DNA of 64,000 nt from Gordonia westfalica (GTDB lineage: Bacteria > Actinomycetota > Actinomycetes > Mycobacteriales > Mycobacteriaceae): contig NZ_FNLM01000034.1 in NCBI RefSeq assembly GCF_900105725.1, positions 4,030,001 to 4,094,000 of the forward strand, in the 5' to 3' direction. A program made the translations under genes and the position numbers. Shown piece after piece: positions 16,783 to 25,390 of the stretch (its first letter is position 1; every line of letters begins with the position of its first letter). The notes beneath the pieces are model-generated. The model had not been told where the DNA came from. It searched no databases and worked only from the letters and a program-made list of their open reading frames with translations.

Positions 16783-17637
16783 TCAGTCGAGCGCGGCGAG
16801 AACCGCCTTCGCCACCTGCTGGTGACCCTTCGCGTTCGGATGAAGCCTTAGCGCGCCAATCGGATTCGTGTAGGGCTCCACCCACCTCGTCGACTGTGGC
16901 TTGCATGAATCGTGCCCGACGCTGGGGCCGTACGTGTCGACGAAATCGACACCTGCCGACTGGGCCTGAGTCTTCAGCATGGTGTTCAGCTCGACCTCGA
17001 GACGGTCGAGAAAGGCGGTGTCCGGAGCTGAGAACGGGTTTCGTCCGGGGCAGTTGCCCTGTTGCGGGTAGACCGCCGGATACCCGACGACGAGGATCCG
17101 GGCCGACGGTGCGCGGTCTTTGACCCCCGCGATGGCGGCGGCGATGTTCGCGGCCGTCACCTGGATCTCGGCGGAGTACCGGCCGAGGGTTCGAGCTTCA
17201 CACGGAGCGAGTTGTGAGCTGCCCGAGGCGGTCTGGGAGCAATCGGCGATGCTGCCGGAGTACACGTTTCCGTCGTTGTAGCCGATCTGCATCGTGACGA
17301 CGTCCGTCGTCGAGCTCAGGCCGTCGAACTGTGGTGGCTGACCGGCGGTCTGGCTCGTCGTGAGATGCCGGGTCTGGGCACCACCACAGCTCATGTCCTT
17401 GAGTCGGTAACCCTGTTCTTCGGCGACTGTCCTCGGGAAGTTGCTGGTGGAGCGGCCACAGCCGCTCGGCGATCCCGGCACCGGCGACGGAATCCCGACA
17501 CCCGCCGAGAACGACGCCCCGAGCGCCACGTACTCGGGTGGATCGTCGGCGACCGCGACCGCGGTTGCCCCGGCTATCAGACCGGCCACAGATGCCGACA
17601 CGATGGCCGGTGTTGCACTTCGACGGCGTAGACGCAT
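16783..17637 (-). CDS. Secreted SGNH/GDSL-family hydrolase
   Basis: 284 residues from the ATG at 17,637. A longer GTG start would place charged sequence ahead of the signal peptide. The N-terminus MRLRRRSATPAIVSASVAGL is an export signal. The nucleophile block is VALGASFSAGVG (S in place of the usual GDS context), the second block CGGAQTRHL, the third QIGYNDGNV (usual GxND) and the last LHPNAKGHQ carrying the catalytic His. This pattern is common in mycobacterial secreted lipases/esterases. The gene is convergent with the methyltransferase (13 bp apart). Confidence 0.85.
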   Translation of the reverse strand: MRLRRRSATPAIVSASVAGLIAGATAVAVADDPPEYVALGASFSAGVGIPSPVPGSPSGCGRSTSNFPRTVAEEQGYRLKDMSCGGAQTRHLTTSQTAGQPPQFDGLSSTTDVVTMQIGYNDGNVYSGSIADCSQTASGSSQLAPCEARTLGRYSAEIQVTAANIAAAIAGVKDRAPSARILVVGYPAVYPQQGNCPGRNPFSAPDTAFLDRLEVELNTMLKTQAQSAGVDFVDTYGPSVGHDSCKPQSTRWVEPYTNPIGALRLHPNAKGHQQVAKAVLAALD

Positions 17638-17738
17638 GGGTCGAGAGTGCCCGCCTGAGTACAGGAGTGAACTCGCGGTGACTGGTTCGTGAGGGAACCG
17701 AGACGACCTCGTCACCTGCTCAGTGGATCAAGACGACA

Positions 17739-17773
17739 TTGCGTTCTGTCGCGGTAACCGCGACAGAACGCAA
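17739..17773. repeat. Perfect 17-bp inverted repeat in the SGNH-ohrR intergenic region
   Basis: Arms ttgcgttctgtcgcggt (17,739-17,755) and its exact complement (17,757-17,773) are separated by one base. The 315-base gap between the SGNH gene and ohrR holds no convincing gene. A leftward frame at 17,720-17,863 could encode a 47-residue peptide with one hydrophobic helix (TMVCYTFLGLYLLFGGYIS), and the hairpin falls over its 3' end. That would suit a terminator of a tiny membrane-protein gene, but there is no clear ribosome site. Confidence 0.6.
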
Positions 17774-17918
17774 AGTCATCCCCCGAGGGGCCGCCGCTGA
17801 TATGTACCCGCCGAACAGCAGGTACAGCCCGAGGAACGTGTAACAGACCATCGTGACCATCATGGTCAGCTGGCCGGGACGGGCGACGTCGGCGACCACC
17901 CGGAGGGGAAAGTAGGTT

Positions 17919-17939
17919 GTGCACAATTAAGTTGCGCAC
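17919..17939. promoter_or_regulatory. OhrR-like operator upstream of ohrR
   Basis: The sequence gtgcacaatt-a-agttgcgcac is a 21-bp palindrome with 8 of 10 pairs matched, centred 24 bases upstream of the GTG at 17,953. The inner part caatt/aagttg resembles the TACAATT-AATTGTA boxes of characterised OhrR operators. OhrR released by organic peroxide would derepress ohrR and the ohr gene behind it. Confidence 0.6.
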
Positions 17940-17952
17940 TACTGTTCTGGGC

Positions 17953-18390
17953 GTGCCCACCAATCCGGAGCCGCTTGACCGACAGCTCTGTTTCTCGTTG
18001 TACGCCGCCACCCGGGCCGTCACCGGCCTCTATCGAGAGGTGCTGTCCGAGTTCGGGCTCACGTTTCCCCAGTACCTCGTCCTGCTCGCCCTCTGGGAAC
18101 AGGACGGGCTCACCGTGCGAGAACTGGGCGAGCGGCTCCAGCTCGACAGCGGGACGTTGTCGCCGCTACTACGTCGTCTCGAGCGGGCCGGGTACACCAA
18201 CCGTGAACATTCGGTCGAGGATGCCCGCGTCGTTCATGTCCACCTGACCCGGGAAGGCGATGCGCTGCGTAGCCAGGGCGGCCGGATCCAAGGATGCCTG
18301 GTGGACAACCTGGATCTCACGTACGACGAGGCGTCGACCCTGCATGCGTTGGCGCACAAGGTCACCGACCAGGCGCGCGGCCGTAACTGA
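17953..18390 (+). CDS. ohrR: MarR-family organic-peroxide sensor OhrR
   Basis: 145 residues from the GTG at 17,953. An upstream TTG frame would start inside the operator. The N-terminal helix LDRQLCFSLYAATRAVTGLY carries the single reactive cysteine (Cys 14 of this start) that OhrR proteins oxidise with organic hydroperoxides. A winged helix follows (LTVRELGERLQLDSGTLSPL, LLRRLERAGYTNRE). It is followed 43 bases later on the same strand by ohr, the classic target. Confidence 0.88.
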   Translation: MPTNPEPLDRQLCFSLYAATRAVTGLYREVLSEFGLTFPQYLVLLALWEQDGLTVRELGERLQLDSGTLSPLLRRLERAGYTNREHSVEDARVVHVHLTREGDALRSQGGRIQGCLVDNLDLTYDEASTLHALAHKVTDQARGRN

Positions 18391-18433
18391 TCAGAAGAAT
18401 CAAATCATTTCCCACCAGTTGAAGGAGACGAAC

Positions 18434-18856
18434 ATGAACGCCCTCTACACCGCAGAGGCCCTGGCCACCGGCGCGGGACGCAACGGCCACGTCCGCACCA
18501 CCGACGGCTTCGTCGACACCGACCTCGCCATTCCGCGCGAGATGGGTGGTGCCGGCGGTGCCGCCAACCCCGAGCTGCTCTTCGCCGCCGGTTACGCCGC
18601 CTGCTTCCACTCCGCCCTGCAGGCGGTGGCCCGCGAGGCCAAGGCCACGCTGGGCGATTCGAGCGTCGGGGCCAAGGTTGGCATCGGCCCCGACGAGCAG
18701 GGCGGCTTCCAGCTCGCTGTCACTCTCGAGGTCGTCATCCCCGACCTTCCCCAGGACCAGGCGCAGGCCCTTGCCGACCGCGCGCACCAGGTCTGCCCCT
18801 ACTCCAACGCCACCCGCGGCAACATCGACGTCAACGTCATCGTCGTCGACGACTGA
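18434..18856 (+). CDS. ohr: Organic hydroperoxide resistance protein Ohr
   Basis: 140 residues of the OsmC/Ohr family. The two catalytic cysteines are in GYAACFHSAL and VCPYSNATRGNI. The N-terminus LYTAEALATGAGRNGHV is typical of Ohr rather than OsmC. It reduces organic and fatty-acid hydroperoxides using a dihydrolipoyl electron source. A good ribosome site (gaaggagacg) precedes the ATG at 18,434. It pairs with ohrR just upstream and is convergent with ilvD. Confidence 0.95.
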   Translation: MNALYTAEALATGAGRNGHVRTTDGFVDTDLAIPREMGGAGGAANPELLFAAGYAACFHSALQAVAREAKATLGDSSVGAKVGIGPDEQGGFQLAVTLEVVIPDLPQDQAQALADRAHQVCPYSNATRGNIDVNVIVVDD

Positions 18857-18893
18857 CCGAGCCTCGCTGGGAGAGCAGCTCCGCAGGAGGCCG

Positions 18894-20618
18894 TCAGCGG
18901 CAGACGGCTCCCTGCGAAGCGGACGTGACCAGCTTCGAGTACTTCGCCAGGACGCCACGCGTGTACCGGGGTGGCAGGGGAGTGAACTCCTTTGCGCGGG
19001 AATCGAGTTCGGTGTCGTCGACCAGCAGGTCGAGGAGACCGCGCCCGACGTCGAGACGGATGCGGTCGCCGTCGCGGACGAGGGCGATCGGGCCACCGTC
19101 GACGGCCTCCGGCGCGACGTGGCCCACGCACAGCCCGGTGGTGCCGCCCGAGAACCGGCCGTCGGTCATCAGCAGCACGTCCTTGCCGAGGCCGGCGCCC
19201 TTGATGGCGCCGGTGATGGCCAGCATCTCGCGCATGCCCGGTCCGCCCTTGGGGCCTTCGTAGCGGATGACGACGACGTCTCCGACCGTGATGGTGCCGT
19301 CTTCGAGTGCGTCCATCGCGGCGCGCTCACGGTCGAAAACCCGTGCAGTGCCCTCGAATACGTCGGAGTCGAAGCCCGCCGACTTCACCACGGCGCCTTC
19401 CGGAGCCAGCGATCCCTTGAGGATGGTGATGCCACCGGTCGGGTGGATGGGGGACTTCGTGGCGCGGAGGACCTGTCCGTCGGGGTCGGGCGGCGCGATG
19501 TGCGCGAGGTTCTCCGCGACCGTCTTGCCGGTCACCGTGAGGCAGTCGCCGTACAGGAGCCCCGCGTCGAGGAGGGCCTTCATCACCACCGGCACACCAC
19601 CGATGCGGTCGACGTCGGTCATCACGTGCCGGCCGAACGGTTTGACGTCGGCGAGATGGGGGACGCGGGAACCGACGCGGATGAAGTCGTCGAGCGACAG
19701 TTCGACCTCGGCCTCGTTGGCGATGGCGAGCAGATGGAGCACCGCGTTGGTGGACCCGCCGAATGCCATCACCACGGCGATCGCGTTCTCGAAGGCCTCG
19801 CGGGTCATGATGTCGCGCGCGGTGATTCCGCGTCGGAGCATCTCGACGACAGCGATACCGCTCTGGCGGGCGAACTGGTCGCGGCGCTTGTCCGGCGCCG
19901 GGGGAGCAGCACTACCCGGGAGCGACATCCCGAGTGCCTCGGCCGCACTCGCCATCGTGTTGGCGGTGTACATCCCACCGCAGGCGCCCTCACCCGGGCA
20001 GATCGCGCGCTCGATGGTGTCGACGTCCTCACGGCTCATCAGGCCGCGGGAGCATGCGCCCACCGCCTCGAAGGCGTCGATGATGGTGACCTGACGTTCC
20101 TTGCCGTCGGACAGCGTGGCGTATCCCGGCAGCGTCGACCCGGCGTAGAGGAACACCGACGCGAGATCGAGCCGGGCGGCGGCCATGAGCATGCCGGGCA
20201 GGGACTTGTCGCAGCCGGCGAGCAGGACCGAGCCGTCGAGCCGCTCCGCACTCATCACGGTTTCGACGCTGTCGGCGATCACCTCGCGGGAGACCAGCGA
20301 GAAGTGCATGCCCTCGTGGCCCATCGAGATGCCGTCGGACACCGAGATGGTGCCGAATTCGAGCGGGTATCCGCCGCCCTCGTGTACGCCGTCCTTGACG
20401 GCCTTGGCCAGGCGGTCGAGCGAGAGGTTGCACGGCGTGATCTCGTTCCACGACGACCCGACACCGATCTGGGGTTTCGCCCAGTCGTCGTCTCCCATGC
20501 CCACCGCGCGGAGCATGCCGCGAGCGGCGGTCTTCTCCAGGCCGTCCGTGACGTCGCGACTACGGGGTTTGATGTCCACGTCGTTGTTTGTGTTCGTGCG
20601 CTCGGTCATGGGGTCCAC
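18894..20618 (-). CDS. ilvD: Dihydroxy-acid dehydratase IlvD
   Basis: 574 residues of the IlvD/Edd family. It converts 2,3-dihydroxy-isovalerate and 2,3-dihydroxy-3-methylvalerate to the 2-oxo acids in valine, leucine and isoleucine synthesis. Fe-S cysteines lie in [15 protein letters not shown] and [13 protein letters not shown], with a third cysteine upstream in NEITPCN. The C-terminal [22 protein letters not shown] is the family signature. The gene stands alone on this strand; a hairpin upstream (20,635-20,689) separates it from the acyl-CoA ligase. Confidence 0.96.
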   Translation of the reverse strand: MDPMTERTNTNNDVDIKPRSRDVTDGLEKTAARGMLRAVGMGDDDWAKPQIGVGSSWNEITPCNLSLDRLAKAVKDGVHEGGGYPLEFGTISVSDGISMGHEGMHFSLVSREVIADSVETVMSAERLDGSVLLAGCDKSLPGMLMAAARLDLASVFLYAGSTLPGYATLSDGKERQVTIIDAFEAVGACSRGLMSREDVDTIERAICPGEGACGGMYTANTMASAAEALGMSLPGSAAPPAPDKRRDQFARQSGIAVVEMLRRGITARDIMTREAFENAIAVVMAFGGSTNAVLHLLAIANEAEVELSLDDFIRVGSRVPHLADVKPFGRHVMTDVDRIGGVPVVMKALLDAGLLYGDCLTVTGKTVAENLAHIAPPDPDGQVLRATKSPIHPTGGITILKGSLAPEGAVVKSAGFDSDVFEGTARVFDRERAAMDALEDGTITVGDVVVIRYEGPKGGPGMREMLAITGAIKGAGLGKDVLLMTDGRFSGGTTGLCVGHVAPEAVDGGPIALVRDGDRIRLDVGRGLLDLLVDDTELDSRAKEFTPLPPRYTRGVLAKYSKLVTSASQGAVCR

Positions 20619-20634
20619 GGTAGTGGTCCCCGAA

Positions 20635-20689
20635 CGAGATCAGGCTGCGTTTGACCCCGGCACGCGGGAGCGAACACAGCCTGATCTCG
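20635..20689 (-). terminator. Hairpin terminator between the acyl-CoA ligase and ilvD
   Basis: Arms cgagatcaggctgcgtt (20,635-20,651) and aacacagcctgatctcg (20,673-20,689) pair at 16 of 17 positions around a 21-base loop. It lies 19 bases after the acyl-CoA ligase stop on the minus strand and before the ilvD start, so it would end the ligase transcript. Confidence 0.7.
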
Positions 20690-20707
20690 CCAGAAGGGTG
20701 ACGGTTT

Positions 20708-22216
20708 CTAGGCGCGCAGCTCCCGCTTGAGGAGCTTGCCGCTCTGGTTGCGCGGCAGTTCCTCGACGAACTTCACCAGCTTCGGGACCTTGAACGGTGC
20801 GAGCTGCTGTTTGACGTGATCGATCAGTTCGGCCTCGGTGACCACGGCCTCGGCGCGCAACACCACGACCGCGGTGATCGCCTCGATCCACTTGTCGTCC
20901 GGGGTGCCGATCACGGCGACCTCGGCGACGGCCGCATGGGTGTAGATCGCATCCTCGACCTCGCGCGACGCGACGAGGATGCCACCGGTGTTGATGACGT
21001 CCTTGATGCGGTCGACGACGGTGACGTAACCCTCCTCGTCGCGTGTGACGAGGTCACCGGAGTGGAACCAACCGTCGCGGAAGGCCTCTTCGGTGGCGGT
21101 CGGGTTGTCCCAGTAGCCCTGGCACAGCTGCGGCGATCGGTACAGGATCTCGCCGGGCTCGCCGACGGGGACGTCGTTGCCGTCGGCGTCGACGACGCGG
21201 GTCTCGACGAAGAACACCGGACGGCCGCACGATGCGGGTCGGGCGTCGTGCTCTGCGGGGCGGAGAACCGTTGCCAGCGGCCCGATCTCGGACTGGCCGA
21301 AGCAGTTGTAGAAGCCGAGGTCGGGGTAGCGCTCACGCAGACGCTGTAGCACGGTGACCGGCATGATCGACGCGCCGTACTGCGCCTTGCGCAGCGACGA
21401 CAGGTCGCGGGTCTCGAGGTCGGGGTGCGCGGCCAGGGGCACCCACACCGTCGGTGCCAGGAACAGCGAACCGATCTCGTACTCCTCGACGAGCCGCAGG
21501 ATCTCGGGGATGTCCGGCGCCGGCATCAACCGGACAGTCGCGCCGACCGCGAGGTACGGGAGCATGAACACGTGCATGCCCGCCGAGTGGTAGAGCGGCA
21601 TGCAGATGAGCGGGTTGTCGTCGGCGTCGAGGTCGAGCGCGATGATCGACGAGGTGTACTCGTGGATCAGGGCGCGGTGGGTCATCATGGCGCCCTTGGG
21701 TTTCGACGTGGTCCCCGAGGTGTAGAGGAACTGCACCAGGTCGGTGTCGTCCACCGCGACGTCGAGGGCGGGCACGTCTCCGGCGGTCGCGATGGCGATG
21801 AGTGAGTCGTCGGTGTCGCGCAGGGGGAGCACGAACTCGGCCGGCACGATGTCGATGACGGCGTCGAGGTTGTCGGCGAGTGCCGGGTCGACGAGTACGG
21901 CCCGCGCGCCGGACTGCTCCAGGAGATAGCTCAGCTCGCCGCCGCGCAGCGCGTAATTGATCGGCACGTGAACCAGCCCGGCACGCGCCGCGGCGAGGTA
22001 GCCGATGACATAGGCGTGCGAGTTGGTGCCGTAGCCGGCCACGCGATCACCCTTGGCGAGGCCGAGGGACAGGAGATGCGCGGCGGCGCGGGTCACCGCG
22101 TCGTCGAGTTCGCGGTAGGTCAGCGTGTCGTCGCCGAAATGGAGGGCGGCGCGGTCGGGGAATCTCGCGGCAGTGCGGCGCAGCACTCCGTCGACGGTGT
22201 TCGAAGTGGGGGTCAT
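20708..22216 (-). CDS. Acyl-CoA synthetase, FadD type
   Basis: 502 residues from the ATG at 22,216. ANL-superfamily motifs: P-loop YTSGTTSKPKGAMMTH, NCFGQSEIGPLA (A5), GEILYRSPQLCQGYW, HSGDLVTRDEEGYV (A7), DRIKDVINTGG (A8) and the C-terminal lysine region LPRNQSGKLLKREL. It activates a fatty or other carboxylic acid to an acyl-CoA through an acyl-adenylate. A longer in-frame start at 22,294 adds a Cys/His-rich stretch with no family match and was rejected. The chain-length preference is not readable from sequence. Confidence 0.9.
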   Translation of the reverse strand: MTPTSNTVDGVLRRTAARFPDRAALHFGDDTLTYRELDDAVTRAAAHLLSLGLAKGDRVAGYGTNSHAYVIGYLAAARAGLVHVPINYALRGGELSYLLEQSGARAVLVDPALADNLDAVIDIVPAEFVLPLRDTDDSLIAIATAGDVPALDVAVDDTDLVQFLYTSGTTSKPKGAMMTHRALIHEYTSSIIALDLDADDNPLICMPLYHSAGMHVFMLPYLAVGATVRLMPAPDIPEILRLVEEYEIGSLFLAPTVWVPLAAHPDLETRDLSSLRKAQYGASIMPVTVLQRLRERYPDLGFYNCFGQSEIGPLATVLRPAEHDARPASCGRPVFFVETRVVDADGNDVPVGEPGEILYRSPQLCQGYWDNPTATEEAFRDGWFHSGDLVTRDEEGYVTVVDRIKDVINTGGILVASREVEDAIYTHAAVAEVAVIGTPDDKWIEAITAVVVLRAEAVVTEAELIDHVKQQLAPFKVPKLVKFVEELPRNQSGKLLKRELRA

Positions 22217-22358
22217 CACATCATCAGGATGACTGTTGCGCGGGTGGCAGTGGCAGGCACCCCGCTCCTCGTCGTCGGTCGTTGATGTGAGCAACGAGAG
22301 TCACGGCGTAACCGCAGGTACCGCTCCCGGCGGGAGGCCGGGCGCGGTACCAGGTGAA

Positions 22359-23855
22359 CTACCTGGACGCGTCGAGTGGGCGCCCCGGTTCGTCGTCGAC
22401 GGCGGGCTGAGACGCTGCGATCGGCCCGGCCGCCCGCGGCAGCCACAGCGCCAAGACCATCGCCGCCACCAGAAGACCGAGCGTCAGCAGGTACGTGTCG
22501 GCGACGGCGCTCGCGAGGTCGGGAGCCGCGGCGGTCCGTTCCTCCGGGTTCATACGCTGGGCGCCGGTCATCCCGGTGCCATCGAGCACCTCCGTCCGCG
22601 AGTTGAACAGCGAGGTGAGGATCGTGGCGGCGAGCGCGGCGCCGATCGCGCTCGCGAACTGGTTGCCGGTGGTGAGGATCGTGGTCGCCGACCCGGTGTC
22701 CGGACCCTCGACACCGCGCAGCCCCGCGGTCATCAGGGGCATGAACGTCGAACCGATCCCCACGCCCATCACGACGCCGATGCCCATGAGAACGGGGTAG
22801 GGGGTGTCGTGGTCGAGGACGGTGGTCATGAGGGTCATCGCGACGATCGTGGCGCTGATCCCGAACCAGATGACACGGCGTGGATCGGTGCGGTCGACGG
22901 TTCGGCTCGCGACCTGCGCGACCACAGCCGTGGTGAGGGCCTGGGCGATCATGATCATCCCGGCCGTGGTGGCGCTGTCACCGCGCACCGCCTGAATGTA
23001 GATGGGCCCCATCATCATCGACCCGAAGTATGCGCCGGCGACCAGCAGCATCGCACCGGATCCGGTGGCCAGCGAGCGTTTGCGAAGCAGTCTCAGATCG
23101 AGCAGTGGCCCGGGCGAACGCAGCGTGCGGAGCACGAACAACATCAGCAGCGCGAGACCGATCCCCGCCGGGACCACGACGTTCGCGTCGAACGGTTCAC
23201 CGGCCTCCCCGGCCTGGGCAAGACCGTAGACCAGTAGGGCGCCACCCGGCGCGAGGCAGAGCAGGGCCGCCCAATCCAGGGTCTCCGTCGCGGCGCTGAC
23301 AGGGCGCGGAAAGAGCCTGAGTGCCAGCGTGATTGCGAGCACACCGACCGGGACGTTGATCAGGAACAGCGATCGCCAGCCCACGTGGTCGACGAGCAGT
23401 CCACCCGTGGTCGGACCCAATACCGGGCCGACGAGCAGCGGGATGCCGAGCCAGCCCATGAGCTGACCGCGGTGCCGCTCGTCGACGAGGCTCAACGCGA
23501 TCGTCATGCCGACCGGCTGGAGGAACCCACCGCCGAAACCCTGTATCGCACGGAACATGACGAGGCTCTGGATGTTCCAGGCCAGCCCGGCGAGTGCCGA
23601 GCCCACGACGAAGAGGGTGAGCGCCGAGATGTAGACGCGCTTCGCGCCGAACCTCCGGATCGCCCACGCGGAGGTCGGCATCACCGCGACGAGCGCGAGC
23701 GTGTAGGCCGTGGTCACCCACTGGACGGTCGAGAGTGGGGTGTCGAAGGACTCGGCCAGGCGCGGGATGGCCACGACGGTGACGGTCACGTCGAGCATCA
23801 CCATGAGAGTTCCGAGTGCGAGGACCGACGCGACCTTCTTCGCGAGTGCATCCAT
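22359..23855 (-). CDS. MFS drug efflux transporter, DHA2 (14-helix) family
   Basis: 498 residues, about 14 hydrophobic segments. The motif C-like GxxxGPxxGG is visible in LLVGPVLGPTTGGLLVDHVG and the start LGTLMVMLDVTVTVVAIPRL is typical of EmrB/QacA drug:H+ antiporters. The gene is preceded by a palindromic operator at 23,903-23,918 but no regulator gene sits next to it. It is divergent from dinB across 109 bases. Confidence 0.9.
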   Translation of the reverse strand: MDALAKKVASVLALGTLMVMLDVTVTVVAIPRLAESFDTPLSTVQWVTTAYTLALVAVMPTSAWAIRRFGAKRVYISALTLFVVGSALAGLAWNIQSLVMFRAIQGFGGGFLQPVGMTIALSLVDERHRGQLMGWLGIPLLVGPVLGPTTGGLLVDHVGWRSLFLINVPVGVLAITLALRLFPRPVSAATETLDWAALLCLAPGGALLVYGLAQAGEAGEPFDANVVVPAGIGLALLMLFVLRTLRSPGPLLDLRLLRKRSLATGSGAMLLVAGAYFGSMMMGPIYIQAVRGDSATTAGMIMIAQALTTAVVAQVASRTVDRTDPRRVIWFGISATIVAMTLMTTVLDHDTPYPVLMGIGVVMGVGIGSTFMPLMTAGLRGVEGPDTGSATTILTTGNQFASAIGAALAATILTSLFNSRTEVLDGTGMTGAQRMNPEERTAAAPDLASAVADTYLLTLGLLVAAMVLALWLPRAAGPIAASQPAVDDEPGRPLDASR

Positions 23856-23902
23856 GCGTCAGGCCGCTTCTTGTGTGGGTGTCATGCGGCCCAGCTTTCA
23901 AG

Positions 23903-23918
23903 TTCAAGTTCACTTGAA
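23903..23918. promoter_or_regulatory. Palindromic operator upstream of the efflux gene
   Basis: ttcaagt-tc-acttgaa is a perfect 7+7 inverted repeat, 48 bases upstream of the efflux ATG at 23,855, with further half sites (ttcaag, tgaagtcaag) on both sides. It is typical of MarR or TetR operators of multidrug efflux genes. The cognate regulator must lie elsewhere. Confidence 0.55.
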
Positions 23919-23951
23919 GTCAAGCGTCTACCGGGTGTCGTGCCGGTATGC

Positions 23952-23963
23952 GAACATATGTTC
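23952..23963. promoter_or_regulatory. SOS (LexA) box-like palindrome abutting the dinB start
   Basis: gaacatatgttc is a perfect 12-bp palindrome preceded by c and followed by t, close to the actinobacterial LexA consensus tcgaac-N4-gttcga. It ends one base before the ATG of dinB at 23,965, so LexA bound here would cover the start of transcription. A -10-like tatgtt lies inside it. Confidence 0.6.
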
Positions 23964-23964
23964 T

Positions 23965-25209
23965 ATGCGGATCGAGCGACGGGACCGGCAGGACGCGACG
24001 ATCCTGCATGCCGATCTCGACTCGTTCTACGCATCTGTCGAGCAGCGCGACGACCCCACCCTGCGAGGCCGCCCGGTGCTGGTCGGCGGCGGTGTGGTGC
24101 TGGCGGCAAGCTACGAGGCCAAGGCCAGGGGAGTGCGCTCGCCGATGCCCGGTCACGAGGCACGCGCGCTGTGCCCGGACGCCGTGGTGGTGCGGCCCCG
24201 GTTCGACGCCTACATGGAGGCCAGCCACGAGGTCTTCGACATCTTCCACGACACCACCCCCGTGGTGGAGGGCATCTCCGTCGACGAGGCGTTCCTCGAC
24301 GTCGGCGGACTGGGACGCATCAGCGGAACCCCGCACGACATCGCCACGACGATCCGGACCCGCGTCCGCGAGGAGGTCGGGCTGCCGATCACCGTGGGTG
24401 GCGCGCGCAGCAAGTTCCTGGCGAAGGTCGCCAGCGCGGTCGGCAAGCCCGACGGTCTGCTCATCGTCGCGCCCGGTACCGAGCTCGCCTTCCTCCATCC
24501 CCTGCCGGTGCGTCGGCTCTGGGGCGTCGGACCGGTCACCGAGGCCAAGCTGCACGACGCCGGGGTGGAGACCGTGGGCCAGATCGCGGAGATCGGCGAG
24601 AAATCGCTGCGCGCGATCGTCGGATCTGGCGCCGGCCGGCACCTGTTCGCCCTGTCGCTGGCGCAGGACCCACGTCGGGTCGAGGCCGGCAAGCGCCGAT
24701 CGTCGATCGGTTCGCAACGCGCACTGGGTCGTCGTCCCAAGTCCGAAGCCGACCTCGAGGCGACCATCACGGCCATCGTCGAACGGCTCGGAAAGAGGCT
24801 CAGATCCGCCGAGAGGGTTTGTCGCACAGTCGTTCTCCGCCTTCGCTTCGACGACTTCGCCCGCGCGACCAGGTCTCGGACGCTCGTCGAGTCCACCGAC
24901 CGCACCGACATCCTCATGGCGTCGGCGCGCGGGCTCCTCGCCGACGCGATGCCGGTCATCCGCGAACGCGGCTGCACCCTCGTCGGGCTGTCGCTGACCA
25001 ACCTCGACGACCACGACAACATCCAGCTGACGCTGCCTTTCGACACCGACCCAGGCGCCGGGAGCGTAGCGAGCGGGCCGAATGTCACCGCAGAGCAACT
25101 CGACGCCACGATGGACCTGTTGCGCGACCGGTTCGGTCGGGATTCGGTCACCCGGGCCGTGCTCATCGGCCGACACCACGGCGACGACGCACCGATGCTC
25201 CCCGACTAG
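23965..25209 (+). CDS. dinB: DNA polymerase IV (Y family)
   Basis: 414 residues. Y-family palm motifs are intact: ADLDSFYASVE (first catalytic Asp) and EGISVDEAFLDV (SxDE with the second pair). The thumb HhH region is RLWGVGPVTEAKLHDAGV. The little finger follows from about residue 250, and the C-terminus has the beta-clamp-binding-like QLTLPF. It copies across damaged DNA and is mutagenic. The ATG is directly downstream of an SOS-like palindrome with no room for a ribosome site, so a leaderless message is likely. The mycobacterial dinB genes known to the annotator are not LexA-regulated, which makes this box notable. Confidence 0.92.
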   Translation: MRIERRDRQDATILHADLDSFYASVEQRDDPTLRGRPVLVGGGVVLAASYEAKARGVRSPMPGHEARALCPDAVVVRPRFDAYMEASHEVFDIFHDTTPVVEGISVDEAFLDVGGLGRISGTPHDIATTIRTRVREEVGLPITVGGARSKFLAKVASAVGKPDGLLIVAPGTELAFLHPLPVRRLWGVGPVTEAKLHDAGVETVGQIAEIGEKSLRAIVGSGAGRHLFALSLAQDPRRVEAGKRRSSIGSQRALGRRPKSEADLEATITAIVERLGKRLRSAERVCRTVVLRLRFDDFARATRSRTLVESTDRTDILMASARGLLADAMPVIRERGCTLVGLSLTNLDDHDNIQLTLPFDTDPGAGSVASGPNVTAEQLDATMDLLRDRFGRDSVTRAVLIGRHHGDDAPMLPD

Positions 25210-25330
25210 GGATTCCGTAGAGAAGATGCGCGCCATATCCCCACGTTCGCCACTCCTCGCGGGGTGAGCAAAAAGCTCAAAACGATACTTATGCGCTCAA
25301 GCGTGACTGTGCCGCCGGCTCCCCCAACAC

Positions 25331-25378
25331 TTCTGATGCGGCCACCCGAATGTGGCCCCCCTCACATCCACATCAGAA
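25331..25378. promoter_or_regulatory. Nested inverted repeats upstream of the citrate transporter
   Basis: Outer arms ttctgatg (25,331-25,338) and catcagaa (25,371-25,378) are perfect complements. Inside them ggccac-ccgaat-gtggcc (25,340-25,357) makes a second perfect hairpin. The set ends 13 bases before the transporter start at 25,391. It could be the response-regulator site or a leader structure; the sequence does not decide. Confidence 0.4.
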
Positions 25379-25390
25379 TCGAGCTAGACA

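Noticed and set aside
18546..20654. 702-residue frame opposite ilvD
   Set aside because: It mirrors IlvD, whose Fe-S and family signatures are intact on the minus strand.
23385..25220. 611-residue plus-strand frame spanning the pump start and dinB
   Set aside because: Arg/Pro-rich out-of-frame reading; the dinB frame carries the polymerase motifs.
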